The notes under the pieces were generated by a model. That model had not been told where the DNA came from. It saw only the letters and a program-made list of their open reading frames with translations, and did not search any database. From positions 62,001 through 126,000 of the forward strand of contig JAGYJU010000006.1 of the NCBI GenBank assembly GCA_018401965.1: a DNA stretch of 64,000 nucleotides. Reading direction: 5' to 3'. The position numbers and the translations under genes were made by a program. Each line of letters starts with the position of its first letter. Position 1 is the stretch's first letter. Positions 23,259-32,150 of the stretch are shown in pieces. The stretch comes from Roseicyclus sp. (GTDB lineage Bacteria > Pseudomonadota > Alphaproteobacteria > Rhodobacterales > Rhodobacteraceae).

Positions 23259-25514
23259 ATGGCTAAGACGATGCTCATCGACGCCACCCACCCCGAGGAA
23301 ACCCGGGTTGTCGTGGCAGACGGAAACAAGGTTGAAGAATTCGACTTCGAGTCGCTGAACAAGCGGCAACTTGCCGGAAACATCTACCTCGCGAAAATCA
23401 CCCGGGTCGAACCCTCGTTGCAGGCGGCCTTCGTGGATTACGGCGGAAATCGCCACGGTTTCCTGGCATTTTCGGAAATTCATCCCGATTATTACCAGAT
23501 CCCCGTCGCGGATCGCGAAGCCTTGCTGCGCGAGGAACGCGAATATGCCGAAGCCATGGCCGAAGAGGCCGAGGCCGAGGATGCGAAACCCAAGCGCGGC
23601 CGTCGCCCGCGCCGCCGCAAGGCCTCCGACACGAAGCCCGAGGCATCGGCCAATGACGCCGTGACCACGGGGGCGGCCACCACGCCTTCGGGGATGGATG
23701 TCGTCGATCTTGGCGATGACGAAGACACCGATGCCCGCGACCTGGATGCACAGGCGCAGCACGATGACATCGACGACGGCCGGGATTTCGGCGGTGGCGA
23801 TGACGACACCCAGGGCGATGACGACCAGGATCACGACACCGACCAGGATGGTGACGCCGCCCCGGCGGCCGAAACCGTGGCCGATGACGACACCGAGGAA
23901 GACATCCGCCCGGCGCGCAAGCCCCGCGCGCGGAAATACAAGATCCAGGAAGTCGTCAAGGTGCGCCAGATCATGCTGGTGCAGGTCGTCAAGGAAGAAC
24001 GCGGCAACAAGGGGGCGGCGCTGACCACCTACTTGTCGCTTGCCGGGCGCTATTGCGTGCTGATGCCCAATACCGCGCGGGGCGGTGGCATTTCGCGCAA
24101 GATCACCAATGCTGCCGACCGCAAGAAGCTCAAGGAAATCGCGTATGAAATCGACGTGCCGCAGGGCGCGGGGCTGATCATCCGCACCGCCGGATCGCAG
24201 CGCACCAAGACCGAGATCAAGCGCGATTACGAATACCTGCAGCGCCAGTGGGAACAGATCCGCGAATTGACGCTGAAATCCATCGCGCCCGCGCCGATCT
24301 ACGAAGAGGGTGACCTGATCCACCGCACGATCCGCGACCTGTACAACCGCGACATCGAAGAGGTTCTGGTCGAAGGCGATGCCGGGTATCGGCACGCCAA
24401 GGACTTCATGAAGATGATCATGCCGTCCCATGCCAAGAACGTGAAGCATTACACCGACCCCACGCCGCTTTTCGCCAAGTACAAGGTCGAAAGCTACCTG
24501 TCGGACATGTTCAACCCGACCGTGCAATTGCGGTCTGGTGGCTATATCGTCATCGGCATCACCGAGGCGCTGGTGGCGATCGACGTGAACTCCGGCCGGG
24601 CCACCAAGGAAGGCTCGATCGAGGAAACGGCGCTCAAGACCAACCTCGAAGCCGCCGAGGAAGTTGCCCGCCAGGTGCGCCTGCGCGATCTGGCCGGGCT
24701 GATCGTGATCGATTTCATCGACATGGATGAACGCCGCAACAACCTTGCGGTGGAAAAGCGGCTCAAGGACAAGCTCAATACCGACCGTGCCCGTATCCAG
24801 GTGGGCCGGATTTCGGCCTTTGGCCTGTTGGAAATGTCGCGTCAGCGCCTGCGCCCCGGCATGCTCGAGGCCACGACACAGCCCTGCAAGGCCTGCCATG
24901 GCACCGGGCTGATCCGGTCGGACGACAGCCTTGCGCTCTCGATCCTGCGCCAGCTGGAAGAAGAAGGCCCCAAGGGCCGCGCCAAAGAGGTCAAGGTTAC
25001 CGCGCCCGTCGCCATCGTGAATTACCTGATGAACGAAAAGCGCGACTATCTTGCCGCGATCGAGGCGCGTTATGGCATGGCGATCCGGGTCGAAGCAGAT
25101 GCCGCCATGGCCGCGCCGCATTTCAGCATCGAACGCTTCAAGACCGCGACCCGCAAGATCGTGGCGGCAAGCCCGGTGATCTCGATGGATGCGTCCTTGA
25201 TGGATGATCTGGACGACGACATCGTCGAGGCCGAAGATCTCGATGTCGAAGCCACCGCCCCCGAAGACGAGGCGCAGGCGGCGACCGCCCCCAAGGTCGA
25301 AACCGGCGAGGGCGACGATCAGCCCAAGAAAAAGCGCCGCCGCCGTCGTGGTGGCCGTGGGCGTCGCAAGAAGACCGGCGAGGATCAGTCCGAGGATCAA
25401 TCCGAAGACGGCTTGGGCGATGACGACGCCGGCGAGGATGCCGATGCGGGCGAAGACAGCGCGGATGCAGATCCCGTGGGGCGCAAGCCGAAGCAGCGGC
25501 GCCCGCGCCGGTAG
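23259..25514 (+). CDS. rne: Ribonuclease E (reading frame breaks near the C-terminus)
   Basis: 751 aa in the open frame. The endoribonuclease that starts mRNA decay and processes rRNA and tRNA. The S1 domain starts about residue 35 and is split by a long Asp/Glu-rich insert (about 95-225), as in other alphaproteobacteria. The catalytic DNase I-like part has VAIDVNSGRAT and IVIDFIDMD. The Zn-link has CKACHGTG. After residue ~620 comes a low-complexity acidic/basic tail with KKKRRRRRGGRGRRKK. The frame stops at 25514, but the tail continues smoothly in another frame to 25906, indicating a 1-nt loss near 25478-25481. ATG 23259 has AAGGA 4 nt upstream. Confidence 0.93.
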   Translation: MAKTMLIDATHPEETRVVVADGNKVEEFDFESLNKRQLAGNIYLAKITRVEPSLQAAFVDYGGNRHGFLAFSEIHPDYYQIPVADREALLREEREYAEAMAEEAEAEDAKPKRGRRPRRRKASDTKPEASANDAVTTGAATTPSGMDVVDLGDDEDTDARDLDAQAQHDDIDDGRDFGGGDDDTQGDDDQDHDTDQDGDAAPAAETVADDDTEEDIRPARKPRARKYKIQEVVKVRQIMLVQVVKEERGNKGAALTTYLSLAGRYCVLMPNTARGGGISRKITNAADRKKLKEIAYEIDVPQGAGLIIRTAGSQRTKTEIKRDYEYLQRQWEQIRELTLKSIAPAPIYEEGDLIHRTIRDLYNRDIEEVLVEGDAGYRHAKDFMKMIMPSHAKNVKHYTDPTPLFAKYKVESYLSDMFNPTVQLRSGGYIVIGITEALVAIDVNSGRATKEGSIEETALKTNLEAAEEVARQVRLRDLAGLIVIDFIDMDERRNNLAVEKRLKDKLNTDRARIQVGRISAFGLLEMSRQRLRPGMLEATTQPCKACHGTGLIRSDDSLALSILRQLEEEGPKGRAKEVKVTAPVAIVNYLMNEKRDYLAAIEARYGMAIRVEADAAMAAPHFSIERFKTATRKIVAASPVISMDASLMDDLDDDIVEAEDLDVEATAPEDEAQAATAPKVETGEGDDQPKKKRRRRRGGRGRRKKTGEDQSEDQSEDGLGDDDAGEDADAGEDSADADPVGRKPKQRRPRR

Positions 25515-25906
25515 AAGCGGCGCAGCCGGCCCCGGAAGCCATGGCCGAACCCGACGCCCCGGCCGACGCAGAGGCCGCAGAGGCCCCTGTTACCGAAACC
25601 GTCGCCGAAGACCCGCCCGCCAAGCCCAAGCGCGTGCGCGCCCCCCGGGCCCGCAAGACCGCTGCCAAGCCGGCAGAGGTGGCGCCAGAGGCCGAAGCGG
25701 CGCCGACAGCGGCGGCCGAAGCCGAGGTTGCCGAACCCGCGGCCCCCGCTACCGTCGAACCGGTTGCCGTGGCAGAGCCAGAAGCAGAGCCTGCGCCGGT
25801 TGCGGTCGTGCCCGAACCTGCCGCGGTCCCGGAACCCGCGCCGGAACCCGTGGCAGACGAGGCCCCGCCCAAGCCGAAGCGGCGCGGCTGGTGGTCGGCG
25901 AGCTGA
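25481..25906 (+). other. Out-of-frame C-terminal tail of RNase E
   Basis: About 141 codons in the +2 frame read as Ala/Pro/Glu-rich sequence (AAAPAPVEAAQPAPEAMAEP) with Lys/Arg clusters, and end KPKRRGWWSAS. A basic stretch followed by GWW near the end is typical of alphaproteobacterial RNase E C-termini. Inserting one G in the run at 25478-25481 would join it to the main frame. It is probably part of the same gene (about 890 aa), with a sequencing indel or a recent frameshift. Confidence 0.75.
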
Positions 25907-25931
25907 TCGCGCAACCCGTTGCATTGAAATG

Positions 25932-25959
25932 AAAAAGGCGCCCCGCGGGGCGCCTTTTT
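25932..25959. terminator. Bidirectional terminator between rne and the dsbA-like gene
   Basis: A perfect inverted repeat, AAAAAGGCGCCCC against GGGGCGCCTTTTT, with T runs on both strands. It lies between convergent genes and can end both transcripts. Confidence 0.9.
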
Positions 25960-25982
25960 GGTCTTGGCAGTCTTGGTTCGGA

Positions 25983-26742
25983 TCAGTTGGCGTTGTCCCG
26001 GACCATGGCCACGATGTCTTGCATCCCGTCCAGCGGCACGTAGCCCCGCACCATCTGGTCGCCAAAGACAAAACTGGGTGTGCCCGAAATCGCCAGGCGC
26101 TGCCCCAGCGCGTGATTATAGGCAATGGTCTGATCCACCAGCGGATCCGCGATCGCGCCCATGATCGCGGCCGCGTCCAGCCCGGCTTCGCCCGCCAGCG
26201 CCATCAGTGCGGGTTCCGTCACATCGCCGCGCATTTCCATCAAGGCGTTGTGGATCGTCCACATAGGCGTCATCCCCCAGGGCGATGCGCGTGGCGATGG
26301 CAAAGCGCGCCGCCAGAACCGATTGTTCCCCCAGGATCGGGAATTCCTTGACGATCACCCGGATATTACCATCCAGCTCGATCAGGTCGGCCACCTCGGG
26401 ATGGGCGCGGCGGCAATAGCCACAGCGGTAATCCATGAATTCCACGATCGTCACATCGCCTTCGGGATTGCCGAGGACGACATCGAAGGCCGAGGAAAAC
26501 AGCGCATCCGCATTGGCCGCGATCATCATCTGGTCGCGCTCGCCTTCGGCAGAGGCCTGACGCTGTTCCAGCACCCCGATGGCCTCCATCAGCACCTCGG
26601 GGTTTTCGAGCAGGTAGGCCCGCACCTCGGCGCGAAAGGCGGCGCGGTCGGCGGCGGTCAGGTTGTCGAGATCGGTCGCCCCGGCGGGGGCGGCAAGGGT
26701 CATGGCAAGGCCAAGGGCGGCAAGGGGTTTGAACACGGGCAT
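25983..26742 (-). pseudogene. DsbA-family thiol oxidoreductase, frameshifted
   Basis: The start (ATG 26742) encodes a Sec signal peptide (PLAALGLAMTLAAPAGA). A thioredoxin-like domain follows, with the active site CGYC in MDYRCGYCRRAHPE and IVKEFPILGEQS. This matches periplasmic DsbA/Com1-type disulfide proteins. After IATRIALGDDAY the frame is lost, while the remaining domain (WTIHNALMEMRGDV to the cis-Pro region SGTPSFVFGDQ) continues in another frame to 25983. The break lies near 26262-26290, close to a run of five C at 26274-26278. A sequencing indel is as likely as a true pseudogene. The intact product would be about 250 aa. Confidence 0.8.
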
Positions 26743-26915
26743 GGCTCTTTCTGTAACGATTTTGCCCTGTCTAGCACAGCGCCCGCGCAACGGACCAGCC
26801 GCAAGGGCGCGGCACAGGCTCACAGGGGCGTGACCTTTGGGCCGCATGTTGACGCCGCGCCGCCGGGCTGGTTCAAGTCCAAGGACCCTAGCCGCCACCG
26901 CCCGGAGAGAGCCCC

Positions 26916-28064
26916 ATGCGCCAGTCGCGCCGAAGCGCCGTTGACCCGTTCATCGTCATGGATGTGATGGAGGCCGCGCGCGCCGCCGAAGACGCGGGCC
27001 GCCACATCATCCACATGGAGGTGGGCCAGCCCGGAACCGGCGCGCCGCGTGCCGCGCGTGATCTCTTGGCTGCGGAAATGGCCAAGGGCCCGCTTGGCTA
27101 TACCGTGGCGCTTGGCCGCCCCGATCTGCGCGCGGCCATCGCGGCGCTTTACGGCGAATGGTATGATGTCGATCTCGATCCTGCCCGGGTGATCCTGACC
27201 TCGGGCGCGTCGGGTGCGTTCATCCTGGCGTTCTCGGCGCTGTTCGATGCCGGCGACCGCGTCGGGCTGGGCGAGCCCTGCTATCCGTCCTACCGCCAGA
27301 TCCTGACCGCGATGAGCCTCGTGCCCGTGGGCCTGCGCACCGATCTGGACACGCGCTATCAGCCCACGCCCGCGCATCTGTCGCGCGACCTAGCGGGGCT
27401 GATCGTGGCAAGCCCCGCCAACCCCACCGGCACGATGCTGGACAAACCCGCGCTGTCGGATCTGGCCCGCGCCACGGCGGCGCAGGGCATTTCCCTGATT
27501 TCAGACGAGATTTACCACGGGCTGCACTATGGCGCGCGCGCCACCAGCGCGCTGGAAGTCACCGATGACGTCTATGTCATCAATTCCTTTTCCAAGTATT
27601 TCTCGATGACGGGATGGCGGCTTGGCTGGATGGTGGTGCCCAAGGATCATGTCCGCACCATCGAACGGCTGGCCCAGAACCTGTTCATCTGCCCCAGCCA
27701 TGCCAGCCAGATCGCGGCGCTTGGCGCGCTGTCGCCCGAAGGCCGGGCCGAGCTGGATGGGCACCGCGCCGTCTATGCCCGCAACCGTGACATCATGCTG
27801 TCGGGTTTGGCCGCGATGGGGCTGACGGGGGCGGCCCCCGCCGATGGGGCATTTTACGTCTATCTCGACGTGTCGGCCCTGACCGATGACAGCCTGGCGC
27901 TGTCCACCGATATTCTGGCGCGCGCGGGCGTGGCCGTGACCCCGGGCCTTGATTTCGACAAGGCGCGTGGCGGGTCGTTCCTGCGGCTGTCCTATGCACG
28001 CTCCACCCCCGAGATCGCCGAAGGCATGGACCGGCTGGCGGCCTATTTCGGCGCGCGCGGCTGA
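26916..28064 (+). CDS. Class I/II pyridoxal-phosphate aminotransferase
   Basis: 382 aa. PLP enzyme of the aspartate aminotransferase fold. The PLP Lys lies in NSFSKYFSMTGWRLGW. The cofactor Asn/Asp/Tyr set is in ASPANPTGTM and LISDEIYHGL, and the carboxylate-binding Arg is in FLRLSYARS. Likely amino donors are aspartate or aromatic amino acids, but the specificity cannot be read from sequence. ATG 26916 has GGAGAG upstream. It is divergent from the dsbA-like gene and followed by amiC. Confidence 0.9.
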   Translation: MRQSRRSAVDPFIVMDVMEAARAAEDAGRHIIHMEVGQPGTGAPRAARDLLAAEMAKGPLGYTVALGRPDLRAAIAALYGEWYDVDLDPARVILTSGASGAFILAFSALFDAGDRVGLGEPCYPSYRQILTAMSLVPVGLRTDLDTRYQPTPAHLSRDLAGLIVASPANPTGTMLDKPALSDLARATAAQGISLISDEIYHGLHYGARATSALEVTDDVYVINSFSKYFSMTGWRLGWMVVPKDHVRTIERLAQNLFICPSHASQIAALGALSPEGRAELDGHRAVYARNRDIMLSGLAAMGLTGAAPADGAFYVYLDVSALTDDSLALSTDILARAGVAVTPGLDFDKARGGSFLRLSYARSTPEIAEGMDRLAAYFGARG

Positions 28065-28116
28065 CGGGGTGGGGTGGGCCGTGTTTGTCGGCTTGGGTCG
28101 GGCCGCATCGTCTGAT

Positions 28117-29376
28117 ATGACCCGGTGGACCAGACCCGAACCGCGATATCGTCCCGTGACCCGTGCCCTTGTTTCCCAGTTTCTCGCGGCCCTCGCCGTG
28201 TGCCTGTGCACCCTTGGCGCATCTGCCCAGGGCTTTGGGGCGCTGGCGCGTCTGGTGCCGCAAGACAGCGCCGTGACCGCGCGGGACGGGGGCGTTGCCC
28301 TGACCCTTGGCCTGAGCCAACCGGTGCCGTTCCGCGTCTATACCCTGGCCGATCCCTGGCGCGTCGTGCTCGATTTCCGCGAGGTGCTGTTCGACGGCTG
28401 GCCCGATGGTCTTGCCTTGCCCGATGGGGTTGCGGCGATCGAGGCGGGGGAAGCGCGCGATGCGGGCTGGTCGCGGCTTGTGCTGACGCTGACAACCCCG
28501 ATGGTGCCGGAGCTGGCCGCGATGGCCACCGATGATGTCACCGGGCGCGCCACGGTCACCGTGCATCTTGCACCCGTGGACGAGGCGGCATTCCGCGCCA
28601 GCGCCGGCGCGCCCCTGGCCGCCGCCGCCCCGGTGCCGACCGCCGCCGCCACGGCCGCCCCGCCCGAGGACGGGCGCATCACCGTGGTGCTGGACCCCGG
28701 CCATGGCGGGGTCGATCCCGGCGCGCTGCGCGGTGATCTGACCGAGGCCGATCTTGTCCTGACCTTCGCGCGCGAATTGCGCGATGCGCTGCGCCGCAGC
28801 GGCCGGGTCGAGGTGGTGATGACGCGCGACGGCGATGTCTTCGTGCCGCTGCCCACCCGGGTCACGCTGGCGCGCGCGGCGGGGGCGGACCTGTTCATCT
28901 CGATCCATGCCGATGCGCTGGCCGAGGGGTGGGCGCAAGGCGCAACCGTCTACACCCTGTCAGAGATCGCGTCCGATGCCGCGGCAGAGGCGCTGGCCGA
29001 ACAACATGACCGCGCCGACCTCTTGCAGGGCATAGACCTGCACGGGGCCGATGACGAGGTGGCGGGCGTGTTGATGGATCTGGCCCGGCTCGATACCGCG
29101 CCGCGCAGTGTCGATTTTGCCCGGGCCGTGATCGAGGCGCTGGATGTGGCGGGCCTGGCCCTGCACAGCCAACCCTTGGGCGAGGCCGGGTTCACCGTGC
29201 TGCGCGCCGCCGATATCCCGTCGGTGCTGCTGGAAATCGGGTTCCTGTCCGATGACCGCGACCTGGCCAATATCCTCGATGCCGGGTGGCGCGCGGGCAT
29301 GCAGGATGCGCTGGTTGCGGCGATCCTGGGCTGGGCCGATGCCGATGCCGCGCGCCGGGCGCTGGCACGGCAATAG
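28117..29376 (+). CDS. amiC: N-acetylmuramoyl-L-alanine amidase (AmiC-type)
   Basis: About 419 aa. A periplasmic enzyme that cuts the peptide from muramic acid, helping daughter-cell separation. A signal peptide (SQFLAALAVCLCTLGASAQ) is followed by an AMIN-like beta domain (about 50-165) and an Amidase_3 catalytic domain. The Zn ligands lie in VLDPGHGGVDPGA (His) and ISIHADA (His), with a Glu in LTEADL and the catalytic Glu in LLEIGFLSD. The start is uncertain: ATG 28117 or GTG 28156; neither has a clear ribosome binding site, and the GTG gives the neater signal peptide. mrcA follows. Confidence 0.88.
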   Translation: MTRWTRPEPRYRPVTRALVSQFLAALAVCLCTLGASAQGFGALARLVPQDSAVTARDGGVALTLGLSQPVPFRVYTLADPWRVVLDFREVLFDGWPDGLALPDGVAAIEAGEARDAGWSRLVLTLTTPMVPELAAMATDDVTGRATVTVHLAPVDEAAFRASAGAPLAAAAPVPTAAATAAPPEDGRITVVLDPGHGGVDPGALRGDLTEADLVLTFARELRDALRRSGRVEVVMTRDGDVFVPLPTRVTLARAAGADLFISIHADALAEGWAQGATVYTLSEIASDAAAEALAEQHDRADLLQGIDLHGADDEVAGVLMDLARLDTAPRSVDFARAVIEALDVAGLALHSQPLGEAGFTVLRAADIPSVLLEIGFLSDDRDLANILDAGWRAGMQDALVAAILGWADADAARRALARQ

Positions 29377-29400
29377 CGGCAAGGATATGCCGATCGTGTT

Positions 29401-29429
29401 TTGACCAACGCGGGCGGGACCGCTATAGG
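29401..29429 (+). promoter_or_regulatory. Putative promoter of mrcA
   Basis: TTGACC (29401-29406), a 17-bp spacer, and TATAGG (29424-29429), 26 bp before the mrcA start. This is the best sigma-70-like match in the window. Confidence 0.6.
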
Positions 29430-29455
29430 CTTGTCATCTGGCACGGGCTGCGCGC

Positions 29456-32023
29456 ATGTTGCGATTCATCATCGGGTTTTTCGGCGCGATCTTCAGCGCC
29501 CTGACACTGGGCATCATCGCCGTGGCTCTTGGTGTGGGCGGCGTGCTCTACATGTATTCGCGCGACCTGCCCAACACGGCGGTTTTGTCGAATTACACGC
29601 CCCCGACGATCAGCCGGATCTATTCCCGCGAAGGCATGATCGTCGATGAATTCGCCGCCGAACGTCGGCTGTTCGTGCCCGCCGAAGAAATTCCCGATCT
29701 TGTGGCCCAAGCCTTCATCAGCGCCGAGGACCGCAATTTCTACCAGCATGGCGGCTATGATCCGCGCGCCATCGTCGCGGCCTTTGTGGATGCCGTGCAA
29801 TCGCGGGGCCGCGATGTGCGGGGGGCGTCGACCATCACCCAGCAGGTGATGAAGAATTTCCTGCTCGACGGATCACGCACCGTGGAACGCAAGGTGCGCG
29901 AGATCATCCTGGCCGCCCGCATCGAACTGGCGCTCAGCAAGGACCGCATCCTTGAACTTTACCTGAACGAGATTTTCCTAGGCCAGAATTCCTATGGCGT
30001 GGCCGCCGCCGCCCAGACCTATTTCAACGCCAATCTCGAGGATCTGACGCTGGAACAGGTGGCCTATCTTGCCGCCCTGCCGCAGGCGCCTTCCAATTTC
30101 CACCCCGTGCGCGATTACGACCGCGCGATCAGCCGCCGCGACTACGTGCTACGCGAGATGTTCGAAAACGGCTACATCACCCGCGACGCGATGGAGGCGG
30201 CCATCGCCCTGCCGCTGGAAACGGTGCAGGGCGGCCATATCGAAGCCTTCCGCGGCTCGATCCCCCCGCGTAACTATTTCACCGATGAAATCCGCCGCCA
30301 GCTGTCGGCGCAATACGGCGCCGAGGATTTCTTTTCCGGTGGCTACACCGTGCGCGCCACGATGGATGAAAGCCTGCAGGACGTGGCCGAAACCGCGCTG
30401 CGCCGGGCGCTGGAACGCTATGACCGCAGCCTTGGCCTGTGGCGCGGCCCGGTCGACCGGATCGACCCGGCCCTGTTGACCGATGAAGCCGCCTGGCGCG
30501 CCGCCCTGGCCGAGGCGGATATCGCGCGCGACATCGACGGATGGTCCGCCGCCGTGGTGCTGGAGGTGGGCCAATCGGCTGCGCGCATCGGCATCGAAGG
30601 CGTGGCCGATGATGACGACGGTCATTTCATCCCCGCCGAGGACGTGACCTGGGCCCGCCCGGTCGATGCCGATGGCAATCGCGGCCCGCAGGCCCGCGTG
30701 GCCGGCGATCTGCTGGACGTGGGCGACGTGGTGCATGTGCGCGCGATGACGCGCGACAGCGATGGCGCCTTCGAGCGCTGGACCCTGCGCCAGATCCCCG
30801 CCGTCCAGGGCGGCTTCATGGCGATGGATGTGAACACCGGCCGGGTTCTGGCGATGCAGGGCGGGTTTTCCTACCAGCATTCCAGCTTCAACCGCGCCAC
30901 CCAGGCGACGCGCCAACCGGGGTCAAGCTTCAAGCCCCTGGTCTATGCAGCCGCCTTGGACAGCGGCTACAGCCCCAACACCATCGTCATCGATGCGCCG
31001 ATCGAGGTGGAAACCGGCGAGGGCATCTGGCGGCCCACTAATGCGTCGAACCGCTTTTACGGACCCGCGCCGCTGCGCACCGGGATCGAGATGTCGCGCA
31101 ACCTGATGACGGTGCGACTGGCACAGGATGTGGGCATGGAAACCATCGCGCGCTATGCCGAACGCTTTGGCGTCTATGACGACATGCAGCCCTTCCTGGC
31201 CAATTCGCTGGGCGCGCAGGAAACCACGCTGTTCCGCATGGTGGCGGCCTATGCGATGTTTGCCAATGGCGGCGAACGGGTGGACCCGACGCTGGTGGAC
31301 CGGATCCAGGACCGTTGGGGCAACACGGTCTACCGCCATGATCAGCGCCTCTGCCCCGATTGCCAGCTTGCCTCGCTTGATCCGGGTGTGGCGCCCGCCA
31401 TCATGTCGAACCGCCAGCGCGTGATCGACCCCGTGACCGCCTATCAGCTGACCTCGATGATGCGCGGCGTGGTGGATCGCGGCACCGCCGCCTCGACCGT
31501 CAACCTGCCCGTGCCCGCCGCAGGCAAGACCGGCACCACCAACGAGGCGCGCGATGTCTGGTTCGTGGGTTTCACCTCGTCCATCGCGGCGGGCTGCTAC
31601 ATCGGCTATGACACGCCGCAACCGCTTGGCTCCGGCGCATCGGGGGGCGGCATGTGCGGCCCGGTGTTCAATGACTTCATGCTGGAGGCGACGCGCGAAT
31701 ATGGCGGCGGCGCTTTTGCGGTGCCCGACAGCGGTGCCTTCTACCCGATCGACCGGTTTTCCGGCCAGCGCCTGCCCGATGGCGCGCAGGGCGACAACGT
31801 GGTGTTCGAATTGTTCCGCGACGGGGAAGAACCCTATTACGGTATCTTGTCGATCATCGATGGCGGCTGGGGCATGGGATCGGACCTGCCGCTGTTTGGC
31901 CGCGATGAAACCGATGCCCCGATCGAGGATGGCGGCCAGACCGTCACCACCTCGACCGGCGAAGATGCGCGCGTGCCCACGCAATCGGGCTTTGGCACGC
32001 TGAGTTCCGGCGGCCTGTATTGA
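29456..32023 (+). CDS. mrcA: Penicillin-binding protein 1A (class A)
   Basis: 855 aa, a bifunctional peptidoglycan synthase anchored by one membrane segment (about 4-33). The glycosyltransferase domain has the catalytic Glu in AEDRNFYQHGGYD and the second Glu region in RILELYLNEIFLGQNSYG. The transpeptidase has the active Ser in GSSFK, the SRN motif in EMSRNLMTVR, and KTGTTNEA. An OB-like insert lies between the two domains. The C-terminal ~60 residues are polar. ATG 29456 follows a strong promoter. The preceding amidase suggests a peptidoglycan-remodelling pair. Confidence 0.95.
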   Translation: MLRFIIGFFGAIFSALTLGIIAVALGVGGVLYMYSRDLPNTAVLSNYTPPTISRIYSREGMIVDEFAAERRLFVPAEEIPDLVAQAFISAEDRNFYQHGGYDPRAIVAAFVDAVQSRGRDVRGASTITQQVMKNFLLDGSRTVERKVREIILAARIELALSKDRILELYLNEIFLGQNSYGVAAAAQTYFNANLEDLTLEQVAYLAALPQAPSNFHPVRDYDRAISRRDYVLREMFENGYITRDAMEAAIALPLETVQGGHIEAFRGSIPPRNYFTDEIRRQLSAQYGAEDFFSGGYTVRATMDESLQDVAETALRRALERYDRSLGLWRGPVDRIDPALLTDEAAWRAALAEADIARDIDGWSAAVVLEVGQSAARIGIEGVADDDDGHFIPAEDVTWARPVDADGNRGPQARVAGDLLDVGDVVHVRAMTRDSDGAFERWTLRQIPAVQGGFMAMDVNTGRVLAMQGGFSYQHSSFNRATQATRQPGSSFKPLVYAAALDSGYSPNTIVIDAPIEVETGEGIWRPTNASNRFYGPAPLRTGIEMSRNLMTVRLAQDVGMETIARYAERFGVYDDMQPFLANSLGAQETTLFRMVAAYAMFANGGERVDPTLVDRIQDRWGNTVYRHDQRLCPDCQLASLDPGVAPAIMSNRQRVIDPVTAYQLTSMMRGVVDRGTAASTVNLPVPAAGKTGTTNEARDVWFVGFTSSIAAGCYIGYDTPQPLGSGASGGGMCGPVFNDFMLEATREYGGGAFAVPDSGAFYPIDRFSGQRLPDGAQGDNVVFELFRDGEEPYYGILSIIDGGWGMGSDLPLFGRDETDAPIEDGGQTVTTSTGEDARVPTQSGFGTLSSGGLY

Positions 32024-32057
32024 AACGCGGCCTGTTGGTCGGGCGATAGGCTTTCGT

Positions 32058-32076
32058 GGTGGGCAGATTGCCCACC
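32058..32076. repeat. REP-like palindrome between mrcA and prfB
   Basis: GGTGGGCAGATTGCCCACC is a near-perfect inverted repeat followed by CTACG. The same 19 bp occurs at 59054-59072. It is short, palindromic and extragenic like REP elements. It may end mrcA transcription. Confidence 0.7.
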
Positions 32077-32090
32077 CTACGGCCCCGGCC

Positions 32091-32118
32091 TTGTGGTGAG
32101 ACGCGGGGCTGATATATC
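32091..32118 (+). promoter_or_regulatory. Putative promoter of prfB
   Basis: TTGTGG (32091-32096), a 16-bp spacer, and TATATC (32113-32118), 32 bp before the prfB start. Confidence 0.45.
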
Positions 32119-32150
32119 ACCCGTTCTGACGAACCCGAGAGGCTTTGCCG

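Noticed and set aside
23157-25400. 747-residue open frame antisense to rne
   Set aside because: It mirrors the RNase E gene codon by codon. Long antisense frames are expected in high-GC coding DNA; the product is His/Gly/Asp-rich and matches no family.
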